DNA of 13,548 nucleotides from Pseudomonadota bacterium (GCA_023390705.1 JAEWCI010000212.1:1-13548), one strand, 5' to 3'; counted from the first letter of the stretch, positions 6,255-13,377 are shown. Notes: a model not told the origin generated them from the letters alone. Program-made: numbers and translations.

Positions 6255-7022
6255 TCAGGCGAGCGTCAGCCCGCCATCCACCACCACGGTCTGGCCTGTC
6301 ACCATGGCGGCGCCGGCCAGCAGGAAGACGATGACCTCGGCCAGGTCCTCCGGCGTGCAGCGGCGCTTGAGCAGCGCCTTGTCGATGGAGCTGGCGCGCT
6401 GCTCATTGGTCCATTGCACCATCCAGGTGCTGTCCACGGCGCCGGGGGCGATGGCATTGGCCCGCGCCTCCGGCCCCAGGGCGCGGGCGAAATTCTTGGT
6501 CAGCGAGATGACGCTCGCCTTGGTCGCGCCATAGGCCATGGAGGAGCCGGCCGAGTTGAAGCCCGAGATGCTCGCCGTGCTGACCACCGCGCCATGGCTC
6601 GCCTTCAGCGCGGCCATGGCCGCCTTGGTGCAGCGGAACACGCCCTTGAGGTTCACCTCAAGCACCGTATCCCACAATTCCTCCGTGATGCGGTCCATCT
6701 CCCGCGCCGGGATGCTGCTGGCGGTGCCGGGCGTGCCGGCATTGTTCACCAGGTAGTCCAGCCGGCCGCCAAGATCGGCGATGGCCTTCTGCACCATCGC
6801 CTCGCACTCGCCCGGCCTGCCGACATTGCCGGGGGCCGAGAGCACGTCGCAGCCCATGTTGCGCAGGCGCTCCACCTGTTCCGGCCCGCGCGGATCATCG
6901 GCCAGGTGGTTGATCGCCACCTTGCAGCCGGACTTCGCCAGCAGCGTGACGGTAGCGAGGCCGATGCCGGATGCGCCGCCGGTGACCAGCGCCGTCCTGC
7001 CCCTGAGGTCGTAGGAAATCAT
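6255..7022 (-). CDS. SDR-family NAD(P)-dependent oxidoreductase (3-oxoacyl-ACP reductase-like)
   Basis: A 255-residue classical SDR with intact motifs: TGGASGIG at 14-21, NNAG at 93-96, the catalytic tetrad N124 (EVNLKGVF), S151, Y164 and K168 (YGATK), PGAVDS further on, and VTGQTVVVDGG near the C-terminus. It should oxidise or reduce a hydroxyl/keto group using NAD(P). Residues 38-45 (INHLADDPRG) follow strand 2 and lack a clear single Asp, so cofactor preference is unclear. The ATG overlaps the stop of the upstream dehydrogenase gene as ATGA (7019-7022), which indicates coupled translation and makes this the last gene of a four-gene operon. Its stop lies 17 bp from the stop of the convergent RidA gene, leaving no room for a conventional terminator between them. 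Confidence 0.93.
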   Translation of the reverse strand: MISYDLRGRTALVTGGASGIGLATVTLLAKSGCKVAINHLADDPRGPEQVERLRNMGCDVLSAPGNVGRPGECEAMVQKAIADLGGRLDYLVNNAGTPGTASSIPAREMDRITEELWDTVLEVNLKGVFRCTKAAMAALKASHGAVVSTASISGFNSAGSSMAYGATKASVISLTKNFARALGPEARANAIAPGAVDSTWMVQWTNEQRASSIDKALLKRRCTPEDLAEVIVFLLAGAAMVTGQTVVVDGGLTLA

Positions 7023-7978
7023 AGCTTGCGCTCCAACCCTGCCATGGTGCCGATCTGCCGAAGCGCCTGCTTCAACTGGATCAGCTTCCTGTCACGCGCT
7101 TCGAACAATTTCGCCGGGTCCTCGTTCCAGTCGTAGTAGCCGGCGCCGGCCAGCACACCGGTGCGGCCCTCGGCCACCAGCTTGTCCAGCACAGCGCTCT
7201 TTCGCCGCGGCGGCGGCGGGGTGTAGCTGCCATTGGCCAGGATGGACTGGCTGAGCGCCAGGCCGGTGAAGTCCGCCTTGGCGAAAACCGCCAGGATCGG
7301 CAGGCGCAGCGCCAGCCCATGGATGATGGCGGCGTCTATTTCCTCGGGCGAGGCGACGCCTTCCTCCAGCAGGTATTGCACCTCGGCGCCAATGGCGCCC
7401 TGGATGCGGTTGGCGACATAGCCCTGGACGAATTTGCGCAGGCGCAGCGGCTGCTTGCCCATGGCGGCCAGCATGTCATGCACCTTGTCCACCAGTTCCG
7501 GCCGGCATTTCGGGCCGGGGATGACATCCACCAGGTCCACCAGATAGGGCGGCGTGTACCAGTGGGCGATCATCGCCCTTTCCTGCAGGCTTTCCGGGAT
7601 CAGCGGAAAGACATCCAGCTGGCTGGTGTTGCTGGCGATCACCGCGTCCTTCGGCGCCAGTTGCGCAAGCTGTTGGTACAGCTTCCGCTTGGCCTCCGGC
7701 ACCTCGATGATCGCCTCGATGATCACCTCGGCGCCATCCACGCATTCCGCAAGGTCTGCATGGCGGGTGACGGCCTGGGCGAGATGCGCGCTGGTCCATT
7801 CGGCCGGCGCCTCGCCATTCTCCACCAGCGTCGCCAGGGCCTTCTCCATCAGCCCCTGGGCGCGGGCCAGCGTCGCCTCGCTGCTGTCGGTCAACCGTAC
7901 CTGGTGGCCACCCAGGGCGAAGACCAGTGCCAGGGCGTGGCCCATGGTCCCGGCGCCAATGACCGCTACTCGTGCCAT
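7019..7978 (-). CDS. 3-hydroxyacyl-CoA dehydrogenase-family NAD-binding protein
   Basis: A 319-residue two-domain dehydrogenase. The N-terminal Rossmann fold starts at once with VAVIGAGTMGHA (4-15), with D31 after strand 2 favouring NAD. SNTSQ is at 116-120. H139 in AHWYTPPYLVDLVDV occupies the place of the catalytic His of this family, and N190 in GYVANRIQGA the position of the substrate-binding Asn. Residues ~185-285 form the helical dimerisation domain. The length is typical of stand-alone members such as 3-hydroxybutyryl-CoA, L-carnitine and L-gulonate dehydrogenases. The WYTPP variant does not settle between CoA and non-CoA substrates. The ATG at 7978 is preferred because it starts the Rossmann strand directly and has a GGGGAG about 10 nt upstream. 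It begins 13 nt after the ThDP enzyme stop and ends overlapping the SDR start. Confidence 0.92.
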   Translation of the reverse strand: MARVAVIGAGTMGHALALVFALGGHQVRLTDSSEATLARAQGLMEKALATLVENGEAPAEWTSAHLAQAVTRHADLAECVDGAEVIIEAIIEVPEAKRKLYQQLAQLAPKDAVIASNTSQLDVFPLIPESLQERAMIAHWYTPPYLVDLVDVIPGPKCRPELVDKVHDMLAAMGKQPLRLRKFVQGYVANRIQGAIGAEVQYLLEEGVASPEEIDAAIIHGLALRLPILAVFAKADFTGLALSQSILANGSYTPPPPRRKSAVLDKLVAEGRTGVLAGAGYYDWNEDPAKLFEARDRKLIQLKQALRQIGTMAGLERKL

Positions 7979-7991
7979 GTCCTGCTCTCCC

Positions 7992-9662
7992 CTATGGCGT
8001 CCAGGGTTCCGGGGCGCGGCATTCGATATCCGTCGCCACGTCCACCACCACCGTCTCATTGCTGGCAATCGCTTCGCGCAGCGCACCGGCAATGTCCTGC
8101 GGGCGCTCCACGCGGATGCCCTTGCAGCCGAAATCCCGCGCGACCTGCGCGAAGTCGGTCGGCCCGAAGCGCAGCACCTGCTCGGCGGCCTGCGGGCGGT
8201 TGCCGGCCTGCTTCAGGTAGTTCGGCCAGCCCTGGCCGAAGCCGCTGTTGTTGTTCACCACCAGTGTCACCGCGATGCCGCGCCGCCGCGCCGTCTCCAG
8301 TTCCGGCAGGTGGTAGTAGAGCGCACCATCGCCGGACCAGGCCACCACCTTGCGCTCCGGCGCCGCGCACTTGGCCCCCAGCGCCGCCGGAAAGGCCCAG
8401 CCGAGCGAACCCGCCGCGCGCAGATAGGTCTGGGTCGGTTCCAGGTCGATCAGCGTGCCGGTCCAGATGCCGGAATAGCCGGTATCCGCCACGAGGATGC
8501 CGTCCTTCGGCAGAGCCGCGGTGATCTCGGCGCAGAGCCGGGCCGGGTCGATCGCCACGGCGTCGCTCGCCAGCCTTGGCGCCACGGCCTTGCGCCAGGC
8601 GGCCATGAGGCCCTGCGCCCAGGCGAGGTATTCGCCATCCCGCGCGGGCCGGCCAAGCGCCGCGACCAGGGCCGCCAGCACCGCCTTCGGGTCGCCGAGC
8701 AGCGTGATCTCGGCGGCGTAGCTGCGGTGGAATTCCAGCGGGTCGGCGTCGATCTGCACCACCCGCACGCCGGGCGCCGGTACGCGCCAGGTATGCGTCA
8801 CCTGGTCGCCGGTGTCGCAGCCCACGAAGAAGACCAGATCGGCGCCGCAGACGATCTCATTCGCCGGCGGGGCGGAGTAGTTGCCCACCACGCCGACCGC
8901 CAGCTCATGCCGCGTCGGGATGATGCCGCGGGCGCCGAGCGAGGTGGCGATGGGCGCCTTCAGTGCCTCGGCCACCGCCAGCAACTCCGCGCCGCAGCCG
9001 GAAAGCGCCGCGCCATCGCCGGCAACGATCACCACCTTCTTCGCCGAAAGCAGCGCCTTCGCCGCCGCTTCCACCGAAGCGGCATCGGCCACCGGCCGGT
9101 GCAGCGGCGCCGCCCAGCCGCCCAGCGCCGCGGGCGGCACGGCGGTCTCGCTGGTTTCGACGAACTCGCCCATCAACCCGTTGAGGTCGAGATGTACCGG
9201 GCGCGGCGGCACGCTGACCGCGGCGCTCCAGAGCTGGCGGAACTGCCGCGCCAGATCCTCGGCGGTGTCGCACAGCGCGGAATGCTTGGTCACCGGCGCG
9301 AAGAGCGGCCAGTGGTGCAATTCCTGATAGGCGTTGCGGTGCTGCTGCGCCGTCACCTTGTGGCCGGTCAGCGCCAGCACCGGGCTGCGGCCCAGATAGG
9401 CATCCTGCAACCCCGCCGCGAGGTTGGCGGTGCCGACCGACTGCGCCGCCACCACGCCGGGGCGGCCGCTGACGCGGCCATAGGCATCGGCCATGTAGAC
9501 CGCGGCTTTTTCGGTATGGGCCAGCACCGGCTGCACGCCGAGCCTTTCCATCGCCAGCAGGGTCCGGCGCAGCACGGCATCCACGAAGAAGAAATGGCCG
9601 ATGCCGGATTCCTTCAGGCTGCGGGCCAGCCATTCGGCGCCGTTCAGCTTCAGGTCACTCAC
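7992..9662 (-). CDS. Thiamine diphosphate-dependent enzyme (acetolactate synthase / benzoylformate decarboxylase-like)
   Basis: A 556-residue protein with the three-domain layout of the ALS/pyruvate-decarboxylase superfamily: Pyr domain ~1-170, central domain ~190-330, PP domain ~370-535. E51 in AHTEKAAVYMADAYGR (48-63) is the cofactor-activating Glu. The ThDP/Mg motif runs from GDG (444-446) to NNN (470-472), with normal spacing of 26 residues. It should decarboxylate a 2-oxo acid or perform a carboligation or lyase reaction. The FAD-binding consensus of true acetolactate synthase cannot be confirmed by eye, and no small regulatory subunit gene is adjacent, which speaks for a catabolic enzyme. 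The start is GTG at 9662, overlapping the stop of the upstream CMD-like gene by 4 nt (GTGA). It is the second gene of the operon. The substrate is unknown. Confidence 0.92.
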   Translation of the reverse strand: MSDLKLNGAEWLARSLKESGIGHFFFVDAVLRRTLLAMERLGVQPVLAHTEKAAVYMADAYGRVSGRPGVVAAQSVGTANLAAGLQDAYLGRSPVLALTGHKVTAQQHRNAYQELHHWPLFAPVTKHSALCDTAEDLARQFRQLWSAAVSVPPRPVHLDLNGLMGEFVETSETAVPPAALGGWAAPLHRPVADAASVEAAAKALLSAKKVVIVAGDGAALSGCGAELLAVAEALKAPIATSLGARGIIPTRHELAVGVVGNYSAPPANEIVCGADLVFFVGCDTGDQVTHTWRVPAPGVRVVQIDADPLEFHRSYAAEITLLGDPKAVLAALVAALGRPARDGEYLAWAQGLMAAWRKAVAPRLASDAVAIDPARLCAEITAALPKDGILVADTGYSGIWTGTLIDLEPTQTYLRAAGSLGWAFPAALGAKCAAPERKVVAWSGDGALYYHLPELETARRRGIAVTLVVNNNSGFGQGWPNYLKQAGNRPQAAEQVLRFGPTDFAQVARDFGCKGIRVERPQDIAGALREAIASNETVVVDVATDIECRAPEPWTP

Positions 9663-10183
9663 AGCTTGTCGGCCCCGTTGATCTGCAGCGCCTCCAGCAC
9701 GCGGGAGACGCAGTTGTAGCCGGCGATGGTGACCACCAGCTCCATCACCTCACGCTCCGGCAGGGCGGCATTCACCGCCGCGAAGGTCTCGTCGGAGACA
9801 TGCACCTTCTTCGTCATCTCGTCACACAGCGCCAGGGCGGCGCGTTCGGCGGCGTTCCAGACATCCTTCTCCGCCCAGTTCGGCAGCGCATCCAACTGTT
9901 CCTGCCGCAGCCCTTCCTTGAGGCCGATCGGCGCATGGGCCTGCCATTCGTAATCCGCGCCGTTGATGGCCGCCACCTGGCACATCACCAGTTCCCGCAG
10001 CGCGCCGGAAAGCTGCGTCTTCCAGCGCACGGCATCGAAGAACTGGATCCAGCCGATGGAGACCGGCGGGCTGTGCATCAGCATGCGGTGCAGGTGGCCG
10101 ATCCGCTTGCGGCTTTCCGTCACCACCCGCGCGGCCTCGGCGCGTTCGGCGTCGTTCGGGTCGGGATAGGGCAATCTGGCCAT
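9659..10183 (-). CDS. Carboxymuconolactone decarboxylase / AhpD-like family protein
   Basis: A 174-residue all-helical protein of the CMD superfamily. The core is ALRELVMCQVAAINGADYEW (61-80), followed by H83. E64 and H83 match conserved family positions. The CxxC peroxidase pair of AhpD is absent: only C68 is there, so peroxidase activity by the AhpD mechanism is unlikely. C120 and C158 are scattered. The ATG at 10183 is chosen over an upstream in-frame start at 10237 because the family sequence begins there and an AGGGG lies 10-14 nt upstream. It is the first gene of the minus-strand operon, overlapping the ThDP enzyme start. The operon leader is only 68 bp from a divergent gene. Members of this family often accompany ring or lactone catabolism, which fits but does not prove such a role. 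Confidence 0.88.
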   Translation of the reverse strand: MARLPYPDPNDAERAEAARVVTESRKRIGHLHRMLMHSPPVSIGWIQFFDAVRWKTQLSGALRELVMCQVAAINGADYEWQAHAPIGLKEGLRQEQLDALPNWAEKDVWNAAERAALALCDEMTKKVHVSDETFAAVNAALPEREVMELVVTIAGYNCVSRVLEALQINGADKL

Positions 10184-10200
10184 GGCTGCGTTTCCCCTGT

Positions 10201-10228
10201 TTGCCGTGGAGGTCAGGCGCGCGATACT
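10201..10228 (+). promoter_or_regulatory. Candidate sigma-70-type promoter for the 152-aa gene and first TTT binding protein
   Basis: TTGCCG (10201-10206) and GATACT (10223-10228) are separated by 16 nt and lie just upstream of the ATG at 10252. They match 3/6 and 4/6 of the TTGACA/TATAAT consensus. This is a weak assignment by eye in GC-rich DNA, supported mainly by its location. Confidence 0.3.
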
Positions 10229-10251
10229 GCCCTTCAAACGGGAGGAAGGCG

Positions 10252-10710
10252 ATGGCCGATCTGATCATCGCGCCCGGCAGGGGCGCCGGGCCGCATTACG
10301 TCAATATCGAGGACCCGTCCGACGTCTGGACCTGGCTGGAGCCGCCGCCCAGCCCGGCCCCGGCCGGCATCCCCTACCGTTTCCTGGCCTCGCTCGGGAA
10401 TGCACGGGTGCTTTCCCCCTTCCTCTACACGGTGGAGCTGGACATCGCGGAGGAGAACCTTCCAGCGGTCTTCGAGTGGTATGAGAAGGAACATCTGCCG
10501 ATGCTCACCTCCTGCCCCGGCTGCCTCGGCGGCACCCGCTTCCAACGGCTGGACGGCGGCGCGCCGAACCTGCTGGCGGCCTACCGTTTCCAACGGCCGG
10601 AGGTGAACCAGACCCCGGAATGGGAGGCAGCCCGCAACACCGAATGGACGCTGCGGGTGCGCCCCTTCTTCCGTTCGTCCCGCCGCTTCATGCGCCGGCT
10701 GGAGGGCTGA
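10252..10710 (+). CDS. Small protein with predicted dimeric alpha/beta-barrel (ferredoxin-like) domain, function unknown
   Basis: A 152-residue soluble protein I cannot name with certainty. Residues ~1-50 are Pro-rich and without a motif. From ~56 the pattern is beta (FLYTVELDI), helix (ENLPAVFEWYEKEHLPMLT, 69-87), then CPGCLGGTRFQRL (88-100), beta (NLLAAYRF) and a C-terminal helix rich in Arg. The helix ending in EWYEKEHLP and followed by a PGxxGxxRF-type strand resembles dimeric alpha/beta-barrel proteins (EthD/DUF4286 type), which often act on small aromatic or polyketide-like compounds. The ATG at 10252 has GGAGG 6 nt upstream. The next gene, a TTT binding protein, begins 4 nt after the stop, so the two are cotranscribed, and the catabolic operon diverges 68 bp away. 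A role in the same pathway is inferred from position. Confidence 0.8.
   Translation: MADLIIAPGRGAGPHYVNIEDPSDVWTWLEPPPSPAPAGIPYRFLASLGNARVLSPFLYTVELDIAEENLPAVFEWYEKEHLPMLTSCPGCLGGTRFQRLDGGAPNLLAAYRFQRPEVNQTPEWEAARNTEWTLRVRPFFRSSRRFMRRLEG
10701..10706 (+). promoter_or_regulatory. Shine-Dalgarno for the GTG-started TTT binding protein
   Basis: GGAGGG lies inside the last codons of the preceding gene and ends 8 nt before the GTG at 10715. It supports that GTG as the start and suggests translational coupling. Confidence 0.7.
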
Positions 10711-10714
10711 GGCG

Positions 10715-11665
10715 GTGCGCCGTTGCCTTCTCGCCGCGCTGGCCCTGCTGGCGGCGCTGCCCGCCGCCGCCCAGGAATACCCCAACCGGGTCATCCGCTT
10801 CATCGTCTCCGCCGCCCCGGGCGGCTCGAACGACACGGTAGCCCGGGTGCTCTCGGAGGCGCTGACCGGCCAGCTTCCCCATCCCGTGATCGTGGAGAAC
10901 CGCCCCGGCGCCCAGGGCATGCTGGGGGCGCAGGCGGTGGTGAGCGCCCCGCCGGATGGCCATACCGCGCTGCTCAGCAATACCGGCCAGGCCGGGCTCA
11001 GGGCCATGGCGCCGAATGCGCCCATCGATGTCGCGACGGCGCTCACGCCCGTGGCGGTGCTGGCGGAATCGCCCATGGTCATGCTGGTGGCGAACAATGT
11101 GCCGGCGCGCGACCTGCGCGAATTCCTCGCCATGGCGCGGGCCGAGCCGGGGCGCTTCGACTACGCCACCTCATCCGGCGCCGGCACGCTCACCCTGGCG
11201 GCGCTGCTCTTCATCAAGACCACCGGGCTTGAGATGAACGCCGTGCCCTATCGCGGCGGCGCGCCCGCACAAATGGACGTGATCGCCGGCCGCATCGGCG
11301 TGGTCTTCGATGTGGCGACGGTGGCGCTGCACACCGCTCGCGCCGGCCAGGCCCGCGCCTTTGCCGTCAGCAGCGCGCAGCGCAGCCCCTTCGCGCCGGA
11401 GGTGCCGACCTGGCGGGAGATGGGCGTGGATGCCGAGATGACAGTATGGCAGGCGCTGTGGGTTTCCGCGGCCACCCCGCGGCCAATCCAGCAGGCGCTG
11501 CATGATGCCGTCGCGCGGGTGTTGCGCACCGAAAGATTCCGCGCCCGCATGGCCGAACTCGGCGCCGACCGGGTGCTGGATCTCGATCTCGACCAGGCCA
11601 AGGCCTATGTCGCGGCCGAGGTGGTGCGCTGGGAGTCCCTGCTGGGCGCCCCGCCGCGGCGCTGA
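10715..11665 (+). CDS. TTT-family (Bug-type) periplasmic substrate-binding protein, copy 1
   Basis: A 316-residue exported protein. Residues 1-19 are a clean signal peptide (RR, hydrophobic core, LPAAA) with likely cleavage after A19. The mature part starts EYPNRVIRFIVSAAPGGSND (21-40), the standard Bug opening with the YP and PGGxxD motifs. The family loop VPYRGGAPAQMDVIAGRI (177-194) follows, and the C-terminus is helical. Such proteins bind carboxylates or related small molecules in the periplasm and deliver them to TctAB-type permeases, or act in sensing. The start is GTG at 10715, with GGAGGG 8 nt upstream inside the preceding gene. Genes for the membrane subunits TctA/TctB are absent from the window. 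It shares a transcript with the 152-aa protein and is divergent from the ThDP-enzyme operon. The ligand is unknown. Confidence 0.92.
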   Translation: MRRCLLAALALLAALPAAAQEYPNRVIRFIVSAAPGGSNDTVARVLSEALTGQLPHPVIVENRPGAQGMLGAQAVVSAPPDGHTALLSNTGQAGLRAMAPNAPIDVATALTPVAVLAESPMVMLVANNVPARDLREFLAMARAEPGRFDYATSSGAGTLTLAALLFIKTTGLEMNAVPYRGGAPAQMDVIAGRIGVVFDVATVALHTARAGQARAFAVSSAQRSPFAPEVPTWREMGVDAEMTVWQALWVSAATPRPIQQALHDAVARVLRTERFRARMAELGADRVLDLDLDQAKAYVAAEVVRWESLLGAPPRR

Positions 11666-11674
11666 CATATCAGG

Positions 11675-11703
11675 CTTGCGGCGGCTGCCCGGCTTTCTCT
11701 AGC
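11675..11703 (+). promoter_or_regulatory. Candidate promoter upstream of the second TTT binding protein
   Basis: CTTGCG (11675-11680) and TCTAGC (11698-11703) are separated by 17 nt within the 95-bp gap before the gene at 11761. A similar CTAGG element (13346-13350) precedes the third binding-protein gene. The match to consensus is weak. Confidence 0.25.
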
Positions 11704-11760
11704 CTGCCCTTTCGGAGCCCAAGACCATAAGCGGGCCCGAGGGAGCAGGAGACGTCGAGG

Positions 11761-12699
11761 ATGCGTGCACTGATGCAGGTGGCGGCGCTTGCCGCCGGGC
11801 TGCTGCTGGCTGCCGGCCCGGCCAGGGCCCAGACGCAGATGATTATCCCCTGGCCGCCCGGCGGCGGCACGGACATCATCGGCCGGCTGATCCAGCCGGT
11901 CTTTTCCGAAGCCCTGAACACCCAGGTCGTCATCCGCAATGTCGGCGGCGCCACCGGCACCATCGGCACGGCGGAAGTGGTGCGCTCCCGCGCCGATGGG
12001 CAGACTCTGCTGTTGACCTCCATGGCACCCATCGCCATCCAGCCCGCCTTCCTCGCCCGCCCGCCCTACCGCGCCGACCAGCTCGCCCCGGTCTGCCTGG
12101 TGGCGGAGGCGCCGGCGACGCTGATGACGCCGAAGGAAACCGGCATCCGCACCATCGCCGATATCGTCGCCCGGGCGCGGGCAAATCCCGGACAGTTGCC
12201 CTATGCCTCGGGTGGTGTCGGCGGGCTGGGACACCTGGCGATGACCGGCCTGCAACGGGCGGTGGGCATCCAGATGAACCACATCCCCTTCCGTGGCTCG
12301 GGTGACAGCGTGCTGGCGATGCAGTCCGGCACGGTGCAGATGCTGACGGCGGAGGCGAATCTGGTGCAGCAATACGGGCTGCACGCCATCGCCATCTTCG
12401 CCGATCGGCGCAGCCCGGATTTCCCGGAAACGCCCACGCTGCGTGAACTCGGCCATGACCTGGTCTTCCCGCTCTGGACCGGCATCTTCACCGCCCCCGG
12501 CACGCCGGATGCGGTGGTGGCGAAGCTCGACGAGGCCTGCGGGCAGACGCTCCGCACCGCTTCGGTTATCCAGGGCATGACCCGGGCGGGGCACCCGATC
12601 CGCTATCTCGGCCGTGCCGAATTCGGCCGCTACGTGCGGGCCGAGGCGGCGAAATATGCCAGCCTGATCCAGGAAAGCGGGCTGCGGCAGGCGGACTGA
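11761..12699 (+). CDS. TTT-family (Bug-type) periplasmic substrate-binding protein, copy 2
   Basis: A 312-residue exported protein. The signal peptide covers ~1-23 (hydrophobic core ending AGPARA, cleavage near A23). The mature chain begins directly with QTQMIIPWPPGGGTDIIGRL (24-43), so it lacks the usual YPxRPI lead-in strand seen in copy 1; the PGGGTD ligand loop is kept. IPFRGSGDSVLAMQSG (175-190) matches the second conserved loop. The start at 11761 has GAGG directly before it and AGGAG 11 nt upstream; a second Met at residue 5 is possible. It is separated from copy 1 by 95 bp with a possible own promoter. The stop codon forms part of a strong hairpin. It is only distantly similar to copy 1 by eye, so it is not a recent duplicate. 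The ligand is unknown. Confidence 0.92.
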   Translation: MRALMQVAALAAGLLLAAGPARAQTQMIIPWPPGGGTDIIGRLIQPVFSEALNTQVVIRNVGGATGTIGTAEVVRSRADGQTLLLTSMAPIAIQPAFLARPPYRADQLAPVCLVAEAPATLMTPKETGIRTIADIVARARANPGQLPYASGGVGGLGHLAMTGLQRAVGIQMNHIPFRGSGDSVLAMQSGTVQMLTAEANLVQQYGLHAIAIFADRRSPDFPETPTLRELGHDLVFPLWTGIFTAPGTPDAVVAKLDEACGQTLRTASVIQGMTRAGHPIRYLGRAEFGRYVRAEAAKYASLIQESGLRQAD

Positions 12700-12730
12700 C
12701 CTGTTTCGGCGGTCACGCCGAAACAGGTCA
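12697..12730. terminator. Perfect 15-bp inverted repeat, probable (bidirectional) terminator
   Basis: TGACCTGTTTCGGCG (12697-12711) pairs without mismatch with CGCCGAAACAGGTCA (12716-12730) around a 4-nt GTCA loop. The left arm begins with the stop codon of the second TTT binding protein. The hairpin lies between two convergent genes and could end transcription from both. It lacks a long T-run directly behind it on the plus strand, so strict intrinsic termination is not certain. Confidence 0.7.
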
Positions 12731-12751
12731 TGGCCGGACTTGATCCGGCCA
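12731..12751. repeat. REP-like palindrome (dispersed alphaproteobacterial type)
   Basis: TGGCCGGA (12731-12738) and TCCGGCCA (12744-12751) form an 8-bp stem around CTTGA, followed by TTTCCGTCA. The core resembles dispersed palindromes common between alphaproteobacterial genes, whose spurious translation reads MAGLDPAI. That resemblance is recalled, not searched. It sits directly against the 15-bp hairpin. Confidence 0.6.
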
Positions 12752-12774
12752 TTTCCGTCAGGCCAGGCGCCGGT

Positions 12775-13263
12775 TCATGCGACGGGCCGCTTGCGCAGCA
12801 GGTAGCGCTGGCGGCCCTCCATCACCAGCACGCCGCGCTGGTTGTGCACCGTGCTGCGCAGCCCGATGACGCCGGTCCTGCGATTGGGCGCGATCTCGTC
12901 CACCGTCAGGCAGGGATAGAGCGTGTCGCCCAGCAGCACCGGGGCCAGGAAGCGGCTCGACTGCTCGATGAACCCCTTGAGCGATTCCTCCACCATATGG
13001 GGAAACAGCCCGGCCCCGGCGCAGGTCTGGACCACCACCTGGAAACCGTGCGCCAGCAGGTCCGGCATGCCATGGGCGCGGCAGAATTCGCGGTCGTAGT
13101 GGATCGGATAGTTGTCGCCCGAAGCTGCCTGGAAGGCGGCGAACAGGCCGCTGGTCATGGTCCGGCTGGGCAGCGGGAAGCGCTCGCCCAGGGTGAAGTC
13201 CTCGAACCAGCGCTGCCGCGGCACCAGCCGGTGGTCACGCGGGTCGAATGCCGCCTCGCTCAT
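12775..13263 (-). CDS. MaoC-like hotdog-fold dehydratase/hydratase
   Basis: A 162-residue single hotdog-fold protein. The hydratase-2 motif lies at 48-73: ASGDNYPIHYDREFCRAHGM with D50 and H55 in the places of the catalytic Asp and His, then LLAHGF. In the D-x-N-P-[LIV]-H consensus the Asn is Tyr here (Y52), as the sequence reads D-N-Y-P-I-H. The C-terminal half (FLAPVLLGDTLYP, 105-117; RSTVHNQRG, 136-144) matches MaoC proteins. Expected chemistry is hydration or dehydration of an enoyl/hydroxyacyl-CoA. The start at 13263 is preferred because the in-frame extension to 13332 is Arg/Pro-rich and overlies the divergent leader; a GGGGCAGG precedes the ATG. It is convergent with the second TTT binding protein and divergent from the third. 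Its partner substrate is unknown. Confidence 0.9.
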   Translation of the reverse strand: MSEAAFDPRDHRLVPRQRWFEDFTLGERFPLPSRTMTSGLFAAFQAASGDNYPIHYDREFCRAHGMPDLLAHGFQVVVQTCAGAGLFPHMVEESLKGFIEQSSRFLAPVLLGDTLYPCLTVDEIAPNRRTGVIGLRSTVHNQRGVLVMEGRQRYLLRKRPVA

Positions 13264-13377
13264 TGCCTGCCCCGTTTCTCTCTCCGGCGGCCATAGCCCG
13301 CCACGGCGAGGGGCGCGAGCGGGCTTTCGCATGGCACAGGGAATGCTAGGCTCGGCGCAGCACGGGGGAGAACGCCG

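Noticed and set aside
7319..9719. Long plus-strand open frames of about 400 and 720 codons
   Set aside because: They are antisense to the dehydrogenase and ThDP-enzyme genes, rich in Arg, His, Gln and Ala, and have no recognisable fold; the minus-strand genes carry full catalytic motifs.
12730..13296. Plus-strand frame beginning MAGLDPAISV
   Set aside because: The start is the translated REP-like palindrome and the rest is antisense to the MaoC-like gene.
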